Shown here: piece after piece, positions 1 through 9,914 of the stretch
Layout: each line of letters begins with the position of its first letter
Numbering within the stretch: the first letter of the stretch is position 1
Assembly (NCBI GenBank): GCA_009746045.1
Contig: RPFO01000667.1
Location: forward strand, 6,741,046 to 6,801,045
Origin: Mesostigma viride
Taxonomy: Eukaryota; Streptophyta; Mesostigmatophyceae; Mesostigmatales; Mesostigmataceae
Direction of reading: 5' to 3'
DNA: 60,000 nt
Made by a program: the position numbers and the translations under genes
Notes under the pieces: generated by a model
The model's input: the letters and a program-made list of their open reading frames with translations, nothing else
Databases searched by the model: none
What the model was told of the DNA's origin: nothing

Positions 1-434
1 ATGAAGACGACACCTACTTGACAGGTAATGGGCGGGTCGCCTGCGAGCTGGGGGTAGTGCTGCCTGATTCGGGACACGCCCTGCCTAGAAGATAGACCTG
101 CTCGAAGCGGAAAATCCTTTCGTAGATAGCTCCTTTTCCTCGTTTGTTTTCCTGAGAAATGTTTTACTGTCGTAGACATGATGGTTTTGGTTCGACGATA
201 GAGAGACGGCTAGCGTCTCGTAGATTACACTTTTTCTGCATCTTGCCTGCTTTGTATTTAGACGACCCATCGCCGGACGCAGAATTCTTGAAACCGGATA
301 CTTACGACCACCTGGCGCTGGAAACCTCGTCCCTACGTGCGTCGTCAATCTGGTTCGGTTTCAGACACCCGAGATAAGTCGCCTTCTCCTCGTTCTCCTC
401 ATTTGACTACTCAAGACCTACCAGGTGCGTTACC
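1..434 (+). other. E1 untranslated leader between 5' LTR and first long ORF
   Basis: The first bases align with the leader of E2 (about 20035 reading down on the minus strand), for example the shared string GGTAATGGGCGGGTCGCC. No conserved protein frame was found here. It leads into the ATG at 435. The primer-binding site should lie upstream, outside the window. Confidence 0.7.
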
Positions 435-826
435 ATGAGCCAGCGGCGATCTTTTACTGCTCCTTCCCATTCTTCTAGCGATAATAGTCTAGCTAAATAT
501 TACGTAGTGATTACGCCTCAATGGTCCTCCATTTTCCTTTCTTGGTCCGACGCTAGGAAGATCGTTCAGAATCGTGTATACAACGTAATTAGGTATAAGA
601 AATTTATGTCCTTCGAAGAAGCTCAGCAGTTCCTTATAGATCATAGCCAAACAGATTTAGGCCTGCATGTACGCCCTATTCCTCATGGTCGTCCTCCAGT
701 AGAAGCTCTAGTCTTTGCTACCCTCCTTCTTCTCCCCCTAAACGGGCTGCATCTGCATCTGCTTCAGATACTCCTCTCACTTTGGAGTTTGGTTCCCTAT
801 CCATTACTGTTGTTAAAAAGGATTGA
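435..826 (+). pseudogene. E1 ORF1: RNase H1/viroplasmin-type hybrid-binding domain protein, frameshifted
   Basis: The ATG at 435 opens a frame whose residues about 20-68 fit the RNase H1 N-terminal hybrid-binding domain, also found in caulimovirus P6 (Cauli_VI family). Visible hallmarks are KYYVVITP, then IFLSW, a V about six residues on, YKKF, and SFEEAQQFL. In RNase H1 this domain grips RNA/DNA hybrids; in P6 it belongs to a translation transactivator. E2 carries the same domain (19391-19559 plus 12381-12610, minus). After residue 95 the frame breaks near 720. The homologous continuation is a Pro/Ser/Lys-rich tail ending at TGA 824-826. It is separate from gag, whose ATG lies at 918. The role in the element is inferred: hybrid binding during reverse transcription, or re-initiation on a polycistronic RNA. 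Confidence 0.7.
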
Positions 827-917
827 TTTTAATTTTGTTCTTGCTTCAGACCTTCAAGGTTTTTCCTTTTTCCTTTGTTGCTTTCTTCTAGATTCCTATT
901 CCTTTACGTAATTAAAG

Positions 918-2636
918 ATGGATCCAGTGGGTGGAGATATGTCGCCTATACCTACCAATAATAATAATAATAATACTAATAATAACAAAACAATACTCGT
1001 GGTAACCGACGGGACTCCTTGGAAACGGTACACCATCTTACCCCTCAAGGTATTCTGCGTACCTCACCTCCTTCTCCTGTTGCTGGTGGTCGCCGTCGTC
1101 CCTCAATTACCCCACCTACCTATGAACAACGTATTTCACAAGTCAGATTTAGTGATGAACCTTCTTTGCTGTGAACCAGGCCCCTGCCCCTTCTGCAACC
1201 TTGGCTCACCCCTCCAGCAGGTCCTCACTCACTAACAATGCTTCTAGGCCTCCTTCCCACCCTGTGCCTTCAATGCCTGCCATTAACACGGGTCGTACCT
1301 CTGCCCCTGTCGGCCCTTCTGGGCGCCCTAGTGCAGTTCCCTTTTACCCACCTGCTTCCTGGTCCTACCCTGAGACGGCCTATGAGGCTGCCCAGGTCCC
1401 TACCCGTGTGGCTGATTTAGAAGTTAATAATGATTTCAGTACCATGCCCCTAGATGATAGGAATTATGATCATTTTGCCTACTCCTCTCTTCGTGAGCAA
1501 TATACTGTTCCCTTCTCCTATGGGCACCATCCTGAAACGGTGGCTCCCTCTAGACCCCTACCCAAACTTTTCCTATCCCTTCCTTCTATCCCGCTTATGT
1601 AGCAGTGGAAGATAGTGGCCCTATGGGAAAAACTGATTCTTCTAATCCCCCTAAGCCTCCTGCTCTTCCCCTCTTTGCCAACCTTCCTAAGCTGGATGTC
1701 AAGTCTACCCCTCAACAGTTTTTCACCTTCATTATGTTGCTCACCCAGAACACAGAGTCCTGGCAGAACCACAATAGGTGGCGCCTCTCTGATGCTGTAC
1801 TAGTTCCTCATTATCTTACTACCTGCATTACTCCTGAGCTTGCTAACCTCATCCAGTGTGAGTCTCTTGCCTCTCATGCCTACCCAAACTCTGTAGCAGA
1901 ATTGTTCAAGCGTTTAGAGAACCATTTAGTCCCTCCCGATGCAGATTGGCAGGATAGATTAGCCTTTGGTACCTTGCAGCAGGGTACCAAATCCTTCAAA
2001 GAATATATGAAAGAGTTTGATGCCAGATGGTACGAATTAGGGATTTGTCGGGTGCAGAAGTACGTGCCCGCTTCCTTCAGGGCCTCAGTAGACCCTTATT
2101 GCGTGAAGTCAAGCGCCAGTTCTCTGCCTACCGTTTTACTGACCTGCCCCTCAAGCATGTGCGCCAGCATCTTTTACGAGTAGCAGATTTCTTCTCCACG
2201 CCTTCTCTTCCTACCCGTTCCCGTATTAATAATATTAGCCTTACCCCTGAGGAGGAGAACTCCTATGTAGAAGAATTAGATATTTGTGTGACTGACCTTT
2301 CAGCTCTGGATGTCTCTCATATCACCTGCTATCATTGTAAGGAAGTAGGTCATCTTAAACGTGAGTGCCCCAAGTTCCTTTCGGGTGCTCCCCCTCATCC
2401 CGACGCTCGCCCTCCTCGTACCCCTCAGCGTGCTCCTATTCGTCCCACTTCAGGACGCATTCCTTCAGCTACCCCTAGTAGGCTGAATGCTGTGCAGACA
2501 GGATCCCCAGGGTTCCCCTATGATAATCAGGCTCCCGCACCCTCTTCAATCCCTCGTGACCCTCCAGCAGTGGCTTTTCCGCCAGGGTCTTCTTCGGGGT
2601 TCGTTCCTATGGATTTGGGGGGGGAGGGGGAACAGT
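918..2636 (+). pseudogene. E1 gag, frame-broken, CCHC zinc knuckle
   Basis: The start is set by ATG 918 (MDPVGGDM), conserved in E2 at 12245. A poly-Asn stretch coded by AAT repeats follows, then a Pro/Ser-rich region, a capsid-like helical region (1605-2180; motifs such as FKEYMKEFDA) and the nucleocapsid knuckle CYHCKEVGHLKREC near 2329-2370 (C-x2-C-x4-H-x4-C). The C-terminus is Pro-rich and stops at 2636-2638. The frame changes near 1010-1160, 1590 and 2020. At 2020 E1 lacks one C that E2 retains (GATGCC versus GATGCCC). Gag packages the element RNA and forms particles in the cytoplasm. Confidence 0.85.
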
Positions 2637-2639
2637 AGG

Positions 2640-4854
2640 CCTGTCAGCCGGGGGTAACCTGGACAGGTCCTTAGATAGTACCCCAGATAATAATTTTTGC
2701 TTGCCTGTTTTTATAACCTCTGTAGGAGCTGAATCATCCCTACCACTACGTGTGCGTCCTCTTATGTTCTTGAATGGTGGCTTAACCGTCCCTCATACTG
2801 TTGTAGACCCCTTCTTGCATGCTGATGAACTCTTGAATGTCTCTGTGTTAGTGGATAGCGGTGCGGCTAGCTCCTTTGTGAGCGAGGCCCTAGTTAGGCG
2901 TTTAGGACTAGTCCCTACCCCTCACACAAAAACTGTCACTGTCCATTATGCTGACGGTCGCACCAGTCATTCCCCGGGTACGGTGTCCCTTCCCCTGGTC
3001 ATACAAGGACGTACGGTCAACCTGACGGCCACTATAGGCCCTATCACTACAGCTGATGTATTACTAGGATTAGATTGGCACCAGGATAAAAGATTACTAT
3101 TAATTATGATACTATGGTCATTTGGTTTCCAGATAGCTCTTACTGGGTACCGGAACGTCATTATAGATTAGAAAATTTATCCTTGGTAGATATTACTCCT
3201 CCTACACCTGTTGATCCTCCTGTGAGACCTATACCTGAAGTATTAATGTCCAATGACGAATTGCGATCTGAACTAAAGGAATATGGATACCTATTATGTA
3301 TGTTCCTTCAGTTAGAAGTACAAGAGATACCTATCACTAATAATAGTGTGGATATAGATGTAAATACAGTGGATACAATAGGAGTGGGATTTACTGAAAA
3401 TGAAATAGTAAGATACATGGCTGTGATAGATTCCTCAAAAGTATTTGAAGAAAAGACTCCTTCTTATCCTCCTCCTCGTTCTGTTTTACACCGTGTAGTT
3501 ATCAAGGACGGTGCAGTTCCTACGCACTCTCCGATGTATAGAATGGGCCCTACCGAATTAAAGGAACTAAAACAGATTTTAGTATCATTATTAGAAGCAG
3601 GATTGATAGAGCCTAGTAACTCCCCCTACTCCGCTGGTGTCCTGTTAGTTCCTAAGCCAAATGGCAAGTTTCGCCTAGTTACTGATTATAGGAAGTTAAA
3701 CGATATTACTGTGAAGTCTAAATACCCTCTACCTCGTATTGATGATATATTTAATAAGGTTAAAGGTTCTACCTGTTTCACAGTACTAGATTGTGCGGAT
3801 GGTTTTTGGCAACTACGTATAGCTCCTGAGGATTGCCACAAAACCGCCTTTGCTACCCCTTTTGGGCATTACCAGTTTAGAGTAGCGGCTATGGGACTCT
3901 GTAACTCTCCTGCCTCTTTCCAAATGTTAATGAATGAAGTGCTTAGACCTGTTATGGGAAATTCTCACCTCCTCAAGTGTCCTCTGATTTAAAGGATCCT
4001 TCCTTCTCCTCTGTTTCTTTATCTGAGCATGACCGTTCTTGTGCTCAAGCTTACTTAGATGATATCCTTATTTATTCTCCTGATTTTGAAACGCACCTAC
4101 GTGATTTAAAGAAAGTATTAGAAATCATGGCTGAAAATTCTTTATGGGCGCGCCGTGCTAAAGTTCGCTCTGGTAGAAGTGTCCCATTTTTAGGGCACGT
4201 CTGTCAGATGCCGGGGTTGCTACCGACCCTGACAAGACTAAGTCAATTCAGGAATGGCCTACCCCTACCGACGTTAAAGGTGTACGTAGTTTTCTAGGAA
4301 TTGCTTCTTACTATAGGCGTTTTATCCCGCGTTTCGCAACTATAGCAGCTCCTATTAATCATCTATTAAAGAAGGATATCCCCTTTGTTTGGAGTAGTGA
4401 ATGTCAGTCGGCTTTTCAGTGTCTAAAATCCCTACTCCTCTCCCCTCCCGTACTCATCCTACCGGATACTACTAAACCCTTTGTTGTAGCTACAGATGCT
4501 AGCAAGGTAGCTATAGGGGGCGTCCTTCTTCAGGATCAGGGTCAGGGCTTACAGCCAATCGAGTATATCTCTAGGACAATGCTTCCTGCGGAGCGTAACT
4601 ATCCCGTACACCAGCAAGAACTATTAGCTGTGGTGTATTGTTGCCACGCGTGGCAGCACTTTCTTAAAGGTGCTCAATTTGATGTTTTTCTGAATGAACC
4701 CTGTGAGCTTGATCCTTATAGATTAGTTATCCAGACGGACCACCGTCCCCTTACCCATCTTCTCTCACAACCCAACCTCACCCCTCGTCAAGCGCGCTGG
4801 ATGGAGTTTTTAGCACGTTCTCCTTTCTCACGTAGGACTCTCTCTCCCGTGTGA
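2640..4854 (+). pseudogene. E1 pol part 1: protease, reverse transcriptase, RNase H (frame-broken)
   Basis: Aspartic protease: VLVDSGAASSFV, with the D-S-G triad at about 2851-2862, and LLGLDW near 3060. RT: LVTDYRKLND, then YPLPRIDD, the FATPFGHYQF region, and the catalytic YLDDILIYS near 4048. About 30 extra residues lie between the LMNEVLRP block and YLDD. RNase H: VATDASKVAIGG (4485-4520), ERNYPVHQQELLAVV, and TDHRPLTHLL. The frame breaks near 3095 (one base fewer than E2: GGATAAAAG versus GGATAATAAG), 3965, 4205 and at the RNase H end near 4850. A PPT-like G run (about 2617-2632) separates gag from protease. Confidence 0.88.
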
Positions 4855-4864
4855 GGCCCTTCCT

Positions 4865-6559
4865 GTGGTCTCGGTGGGGGGGGAGGGGAAAAATAAAATT
4901 TCTATACCGCTTAGCCATATAGCGACTAGGTCGGGAAAGTCTTATGAAAACATAGTCCCTCTAGGACCTCCCCTTCTCTTTGGCAAGGCGGTAGGAGATC
5001 TCTTTAAACCTGTTCTGGATACCTCTGTAGCGATGCCTACCTCTGATCTTGAACGCCTTATTAGTAGATTTACGGCCACTGAGCCGGAAGCATTAGCTGC
5101 CATTGCTGCCCATCCCCAACAATTAGGCAAGCACCCTTGTAAATTTGTAGGTGGATTTTTATATGTGCAGATAGCAGATTCTCCCCCTCAATGGCGCCTG
5201 TATGTCCCTCCTATCTGTCGCTCCTCCTTGCTCTTTGAGTTGCATGACTTAGCTGCTCATCAGGGTGGTAAACGGGTACGGGACCTAGTAGCCCGCTCTT
5301 ACTACTGGCCTTCCCTTTTAAAGGATGTAGATGAGTATGTTAGAACCTGTCAATCTTGTCAGGAAATGAAACCCAACAATGTAGGACAGATAGCAGAGCC
5401 TAGGACCTTACCTGATCCCATCATGCCTTGGGATTCTATTATGATGGATTTTGTAGGTCCTTTTAGGAAGAATGATAGAGGTAACGCCCAGATCCTTGTT
5501 TTTGTAGATCGTTTTACTCGTATGTGCCATCTCGTGCCGTGTCCCTTAGAACTCACCGCACGCGATTGCGCACGCCTATACCTTAATAACGTATATAGAT
5601 ATCATGGTTTGAGTAGGCAGTTTATTAGTGATAAAGATAAGTTATTTACTTCTGATTTTTGGCAGCAGTTCTTCGCTGCTATCGGTACCAAGGTCACATT
5701 CGGTACTGCCTACCACTCCTCCTCGTCTCATTTAGTAGAACGTTTGAATAGGGTAGTGGAAGAAGCTCTGCGGCATTATGTGAATGGCTCTGGGAGTGAT
5801 TGGGAGGATTATCTATGTCTGGTAGAATTTTCCCTTAACAACTGCCCTCAGGCTGCGCATGGTTATACGCCCTTCTTCCTAGATACTGGTAGACAACCTC
5901 TTACCCCTACCTCTCTCTTAGCTAGTCCTTTACGGGACAAGGATGATGTGTCCCGGGATACTGTAGAAGGTGTGCAGGCGTTATTAGATAAGATGAAGAA
6001 TGCACACGACAACGCTATTGCAGGGTACCATAGGGCGCAGGCCAAATACCTTGCTAGGTTGCGTGCCTCATTAGATAGAAGAGCACCTGAGATAGAAATA
6101 GGAGATTTAGTCTTAGTAGAAGGCCCTCGTGTTGGCCGCTTCGCTCATAAGTTCGAAGCTGAACTGAAAGTGAAACTTAGGCCCGCCTTCTTAGGACCCT
6201 TCCGTGTGTTGTCTAGAGTAGGTAATTTCCTGTATGAGATAGATATTCCTACCTCTTGGCAGACCCACTCTCGCACCTTTCATAGAAGCCAGCTGAAGCT
6301 CTATCATCAGAGCACGTTCGCTGGTAGAGAATTAGCCCCTGCCCCTTTAGAGCATAATCCGGATACTGGTGAGGTAGAGGATGAGGTAGAGGGTATCGTG
6401 GCCCATAGAGATATCAGAAAGGGCCGCGGTACCCAGCGCCAGTATAAGGTGAAGTGGATGTATGCTCGTAGCGAGGTAGATAAGGTCTGGTATACGGAGA
6501 GTGAGCTAGATGGGTGTAGTCGCCTGCTGCAGGAGTATAAAACCCTGCATAAGCTCTAG
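4865..6559 (+). CDS. E1 integrase with C-terminal chromodomain
   Basis: This 564-codon open frame is uninterrupted. An HHCC zinc-binding N-terminus is visible (HDLAAHQGG ... TCQSCQEMK). The DDE core follows with the first Asp in MMDFVGPF, the second in FISDKDKLF, and the Glu in HLVERLNRVVEEAL. After a GPY/F-like region (LRPAFLGPFRVL), residues about 502-562 form a chromodomain: VEGIVAHRD, then QYKVKWMYA, then VWYTESEL. Chromodomains in chromovirus integrases steer insertion to modified histones. The true N-terminus is uncertain because pol is broken just upstream. The next ORF follows after only 76 bp. Confidence 0.88.
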   Translation: MVSVGGEGKNKISIPLSHIATRSGKSYENIVPLGPPLLFGKAVGDLFKPVLDTSVAMPTSDLERLISRFTATEPEALAAIAAHPQQLGKHPCKFVGGFLYVQIADSPPQWRLYVPPICRSSLLFELHDLAAHQGGKRVRDLVARSYYWPSLLKDVDEYVRTCQSCQEMKPNNVGQIAEPRTLPDPIMPWDSIMMDFVGPFRKNDRGNAQILVFVDRFTRMCHLVPCPLELTARDCARLYLNNVYRYHGLSRQFISDKDKLFTSDFWQQFFAAIGTKVTFGTAYHSSSSHLVERLNRVVEEALRHYVNGSGSDWEDYLCLVEFSLNNCPQAAHGYTPFFLDTGRQPLTPTSLLASPLRDKDDVSRDTVEGVQALLDKMKNAHDNAIAGYHRAQAKYLARLRASLDRRAPEIEIGDLVLVEGPRVGRFAHKFEAELKVKLRPAFLGPFRVLSRVGNFLYEIDIPTSWQTHSRTFHRSQLKLYHQSTFAGRELAPAPLEHNPDTGEVEDEVEGIVAHRDIRKGRGTQRQYKVKWMYARSEVDKVWYTESELDGCSRLLQEYKTLHKL

Positions 6560-6610
6560 TTGTAGACCTTCTCCTCTCTTATGTTATGTCTGCTGTCGAC
6601 GGGTGGTTGG

Positions 6611-6630
6611 TTGTCCCCTCCCCTCCGCAG
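6611..6630 (+). promoter_or_regulatory. Possible 3' splice site ahead of the E1 extra ORF
   Basis: A C/T-rich tract ending in CCTCCGCAG at 6630 lies five bases upstream of the ATG at 6636. It resembles the C-rich acceptors of the host introns in this window (for example CCCCCGCAG at 53228). It could allow env-like expression from a spliced RNA. No donor was identified. Confidence 0.35.
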
Positions 6631-6635
6631 CCGTC

Positions 6636-8947
6636 ATGTCAGAGCCTACCCCTCCGGCTGAGAGCTCGCTGCCGTCCCCGCCCCCTCCGGACCCCGAGCT
6701 GTATTTCGAGGCCCTACCGGGCCGCTGGGTGTCGCGGTCCAGTTACCCGGGTGGCGTGGTGCAGCCGGCCCTCCAGGCCCAACATGCGGGTTTAGTCAGG
6801 GCTGCCCTCTTTGGGGTCACGTGGTACGGCCCTTCCCCTGATGATCCGCACCAGCTTGTTTTGCACGGGTTCGACGATACCGGGCACTGTTTGTTAGGGT
6901 GTGGTTCCCGCTGTCCGGCCTTAGAACAGATAGCTGCGGTTCTCCAGTGCTCCCGAGTGTTCTCCTACCTTTCTACCCCTGTGGGCCGCACCTGCCTACG
7001 GGAGGTGTTCCCCTGGCTTCCGGCTGAGGGTGATGCCGAGGTAGATGAGAACCCCTGCGACCTCCTACGGGCCGTAGAATTCATGGAGATAGCTGATCAA
7101 TCGGCGGGAGTAGCAGTTGTCGGTCCTGCCCCTACGGGCGCCCCAGCCGAGGTACCATATTATACTCCAGAATATTCAGCCTCGAGCGCTGCGCCCTCCT
7201 CCTCAGCGTCTGCTCCTCCCTCGCCCGTCCCGTCGTCCCCACGGTCGACCCGGCGTGTTGCAGTGGAGCCTACCCCTCTGGGTTTGCCTGATCCTCTTTC
7301 GGCGACGGTTTCGGCTATGCAGGCGCAGATCCAGTCCCTGACCACGGCGTTCGGGGCCTTCTTGGCGGCCCAAGCGCAGACTCCGGCCACGCCAGGTGGG
7401 GTGTCTGTGGTGTCCGCGCCCCCTATCCCTTCGGTTGTTTCGGCACCGGTGGTTTCGCCTGCGCCCCCTACCCCTTCGGTTGCTGCGGCTCCGACACCTC
7501 CGGGTGCCTCGGCGCCTGCGACCGACGTTTCTGCGCGCGCGAGTCTTCCGTCCCCTCGGCTGTGCCCGCCGTCGCCTCCTCTGGGCCACCCGCTGTGTCA
7601 TCGCAGCCAGTGCGGGGTTTCTTCAGCGACACGGGCGATCATCCCAGGCTTTGGGAGGGTGGTCCCCCGCAGAGGATTCCGGTGCCCGACTGGAGTTTGG
7701 ATGGCAACCAATCTTATGCCGGACTGCCTGTCCCTACGGGCCCTATTTTCAATATGTGGCCTGAGGGTGCGCCGGCAACGGAGACCGGCGCGCCAGCTGC
7801 GGTGGCGGGTCCGTCACGGCCCTCTCTGGCTTCGGGTCCGGCGCGACCTCCTGTTGTACCAGTGCCACCTGCGTCGGTGTCGGCTCCCGCCCCTGTGTCG
7901 GCCCCTGCTTCGGCCCCTGCCCCTTCGGCCTCGCGGTCCTTGGCGGCGGTTGTTCGGTCTACCGGTCAGGATCCTCGTGCCACCCGCGCTGCCGATTCCC
8001 TCCGGGAGTTGTCCCAGGGTGATCGGGACAGGGCCCCTTCTGTGGTGCATGCGACGCCGGAGTCGCGCGACACGCCCATTCCTGGGTATGGTATGTCCGC
8101 ACTCGCCTGCCGACAGTGTGACCTGCCGCGCGCCTCTGCTGAGCTTGCCATCTCTCCCATGTCCTACGGGTTCTCCCAGGTGTGTCGGGCGCCTCGGGAT
8201 CGTGGCCTACCCATTGAGACTGATCGGCCTCCTTTCGACATGGTTATTTTAGCTGATCCGGTGTTCCAGGGTGAGATCCTGGTTCGGCGCGTTCTGTATC
8301 GCTGGGCTAGGCGCCACAACGACTTGGACACCTACGGTGGGTTCCAGTGGGCTTACCCTCCGCCTCTGGGCATTATGGCTTCGGATGCCCTTACGGTAGA
8401 GTTTCCTGCGGTGCCGGGTGCTGCGTACACTACGGTCCTCCAGCCCATCCTTGAGTGGGATGCCCGTCGCCCGGCGCCTATCCCGGGCCAGGGTCTAGAC
8501 TCCCGCGGTCACCCTCCTCCTCGGGCCAGCGACTACCTAGAGACATTCGGGTCGCGACAGTGTGTTCGTCGGTGGCGCTCCCGCGAGGTTCGGCACATCC
8601 GGTTGTGGCCGTCCAACGTGGAGCCCCTGGTGGACCTGTTCTTCCCGACGGGTATGCGCCCTCGGATCCGGTACCATCGCCTCCTCCTGCGGGCCCTTTG
8701 CTTGATCGCGGTAGAGCCTTTCCTTCGCCTCTTTGCCTGTGGCTTTCTGGACTGGGCCCGTGGCCAGGTCGTCCTCACGCAGCATAGGTATTACTGGGCC
8801 TTCCTGGGCCTCTTTCCTGACGGCGTGTGGGCCGATGTTTTCCTCACTGTAGATAGGCATGACAATGTCGAGGATGTGGCCCACTACCAGGCCTACCTGG
8901 AGGTCCTGCTGGCCTCTCGTGGCACTTATCAGACGGATGGCCACTAG
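6636..8947 (+). pseudogene. E1 extra ORF in the env position, unknown function, one frameshift
   Basis: The ATG at 6636 (MSEPTPPAES) opens a frame that continues sensibly to about 7540, then resumes in the -1 frame and ends at TAG 8945-8947. The shift coincides with a CGCGCGCG run, so a 2-bp slip is likely. The rejoined product would be about 770 residues. An N-terminal globular part (LYFEALPGRWV, Cys-rich LGCGSRCPALEQ) is followed by a long Pro/Ala/Ser/Val linker (about 7120-8080) and a C-terminal globular part (CRQCDLPRA, LYRWARRHNDLD, HIRLWPSNVEPLVDLFFP, FLDWARGQVVL). No zinc knuckle, signal peptide or clear membrane anchor was seen. I recognise no family. Its place between integrase and polypurine tract is that of env or antisense ORFs in other gypsy elements. 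Confidence 0.6.
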
Positions 8948-9310
8948 ATAGAGGGCCTTAGGCCCGACCTGAGGGTGTTGTCCCTCCGGTATATAGAGTC
9001 GCCCTCATATTCTGGCCAGTTGGTTGGCTGTTCTTGGTCCTTAGCGCTGATGTGTTTACTCTGTGTGTCCTGCCCAGTGCCGTCCCCCCCGGCCAGGACT
9101 CCGTTCCAGGCAGTTAGGGGAACCTACGGCACCAGGCTTGGTGCTGGCTAACCCTACACCACCCGGCGTGGTGGTGGAGACCGTGTGAACTATTGGTGCT
9201 TTGTATCTGGGATGGTCTATCGATTGTGTTGGTGTGTGCTGGGTGCATTAGGTTTTTCCTACCCCTTTGGTTTCCTTCTCTCTGCGTAGGGAGGGGGCTC
9301 CCTACCTTTT
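8948..9310 (+). other. E1 3' untranslated region with two adjacent stem-loops
   Basis: There is no protein frame of note. Two perfect hairpins stand next to each other: GCACCA/TGGTGC (9129-9144) and CACCAC/GTGGTG (9157-9173). The region separates the extra ORF from the polypurine tract. Confidence 0.5.
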
Positions 9311-9323
9311 GTGGGGGGGGAGG
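9311..9323 (+). promoter_or_regulatory. E1 polypurine tract
   Basis: GTGGGGGGGGAGG lies immediately before the LTR start TGTTACG at 9324, the usual position of the plus-strand primer of LTR retrotransposons. Confidence 0.75.
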
Positions 9324-9894
9324 TGTTACGTCGCGTAACAATTCGTTGTAGTTACGGACGTAAATTAGGTCCTTGGCCTCGGCTGTTCTTAGGTTACGTG
9401 CAGTTCTAGTTGGGACATGATTGTCCCCGTAACAGTACTGTGGTATATTGGGTGCCTTTGGGCGCCGCGCCGCGTACTTTATTAGTGGTCCTTATCCTTT
9501 TGTAGAATGTAGTGGACCGGCGTGCATCTGTGCACCTGCTTGTGTTTCTGTGTCTCGGCAGGCGAGGGCCAGGTCGGCCCGAGCCTGTTGGACCGTTGGT
9601 GACCATTTATGCACGTTCCACTCCGTGTGTGGTCACTCGGCGTGTGTTAAATGAATTAACACATATAGGCTTGGGTCACGGCAGTGTAGTTGTGTTTCCT
9701 TCCTCTTTTCCTGGAGTAAACGGGTTTGGTTAAATGGCCTATGGCATATTACAGTAGCACATATGTCAATGCATTGAGATCTGGATCGTCTCGTTCGTCT
9801 TTCGCTAGGGGTTTAACTAGAGGCGGCCTTACTAGTCTAGGTAGTATCAGAAGAGGTAGCGGTAGAGGTGGAGGCCGAGGCTTGCGGCGTAACA
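9324..9894 (+). repeat. E1 3' LTR (571 bp)
   Basis: The repeat starts TGTTACG and ends CGTAACA, a perfect 7-bp terminal inverted repeat. Its start matches the E2 LTR start (20709, minus strand), both beginning TGTTACGTCGCGTAACA, itself almost a palindrome. It is preceded by the polypurine tract. Beyond 9894 comes GTAATGTCTACC, which is E2 pol read backwards, so GTAAT may be the target-site duplication. The partner copy would lie left of the window. Confidence 0.85.
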
Positions 9895-9914
9895 GTAATG
9901 TCTACCAAGCATAA
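9741..9914 (+). CDS. Small Ser/Arg/Gly-rich ORF inside the LTR
   Basis: The ATG at 9741 encodes MAYYSSTYVNALRSG followed by a basic, SR- and RGG-like stretch (GSGRGGGRG). In this 3' copy the last codons run out of the LTR into E2 sequence. In the intact element it would run from the 5' LTR into the leader, as the E2 homologue does (20051-20272, minus). Differences between the E1 and E2 frames are often third-position and synonymous (AAT/AAC, TCT/TCA, GGA/GGG, GCT/GCC, CTT/CTC, AGT/AGC, ATC/ATT, AGA/AGG), which suggests selection on a protein. The E2 copy has TAA at codon 3. Function unknown; RNA binding is a guess from composition. Confidence 0.45.
   Translation: MAYYSSTYVNALRSGSSRSSFARGLTRGGLTSLGSIRRGSGRGGGRGLRRNSNVYQA

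Larger units (their letters stand above)
1..9894 (+). mobile_element. Ty3/gypsy chromovirus E1 (5' LTR outside window)
   Basis: Order seen: leader, hybrid-binding ORF, gag with CCHC knuckle, protease, RT, RNase H, integrase with chromodomain, extra ORF, polypurine tract, 3' LTR. That order (RT-RH before IN) and the chromodomain place it in the Ty3/gypsy chromoviruses. Comparison with the related element E2 (20125 is its inner LTR edge) suggests the 5' LTR of E1 ends roughly 90 bp before base 1. The 3' LTR is followed directly by E2 pol sequence on the opposite strand, so E1 most likely jumped into E2. The frame breaks near 720, 1010-1160, 1590, 2020, 3095, 3965, 4205, 4850 and 7540, so this copy is probably dead, unless assembly indels are responsible. 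The nearby host gene CEP104 shows no such breaks. Confidence 0.9.
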
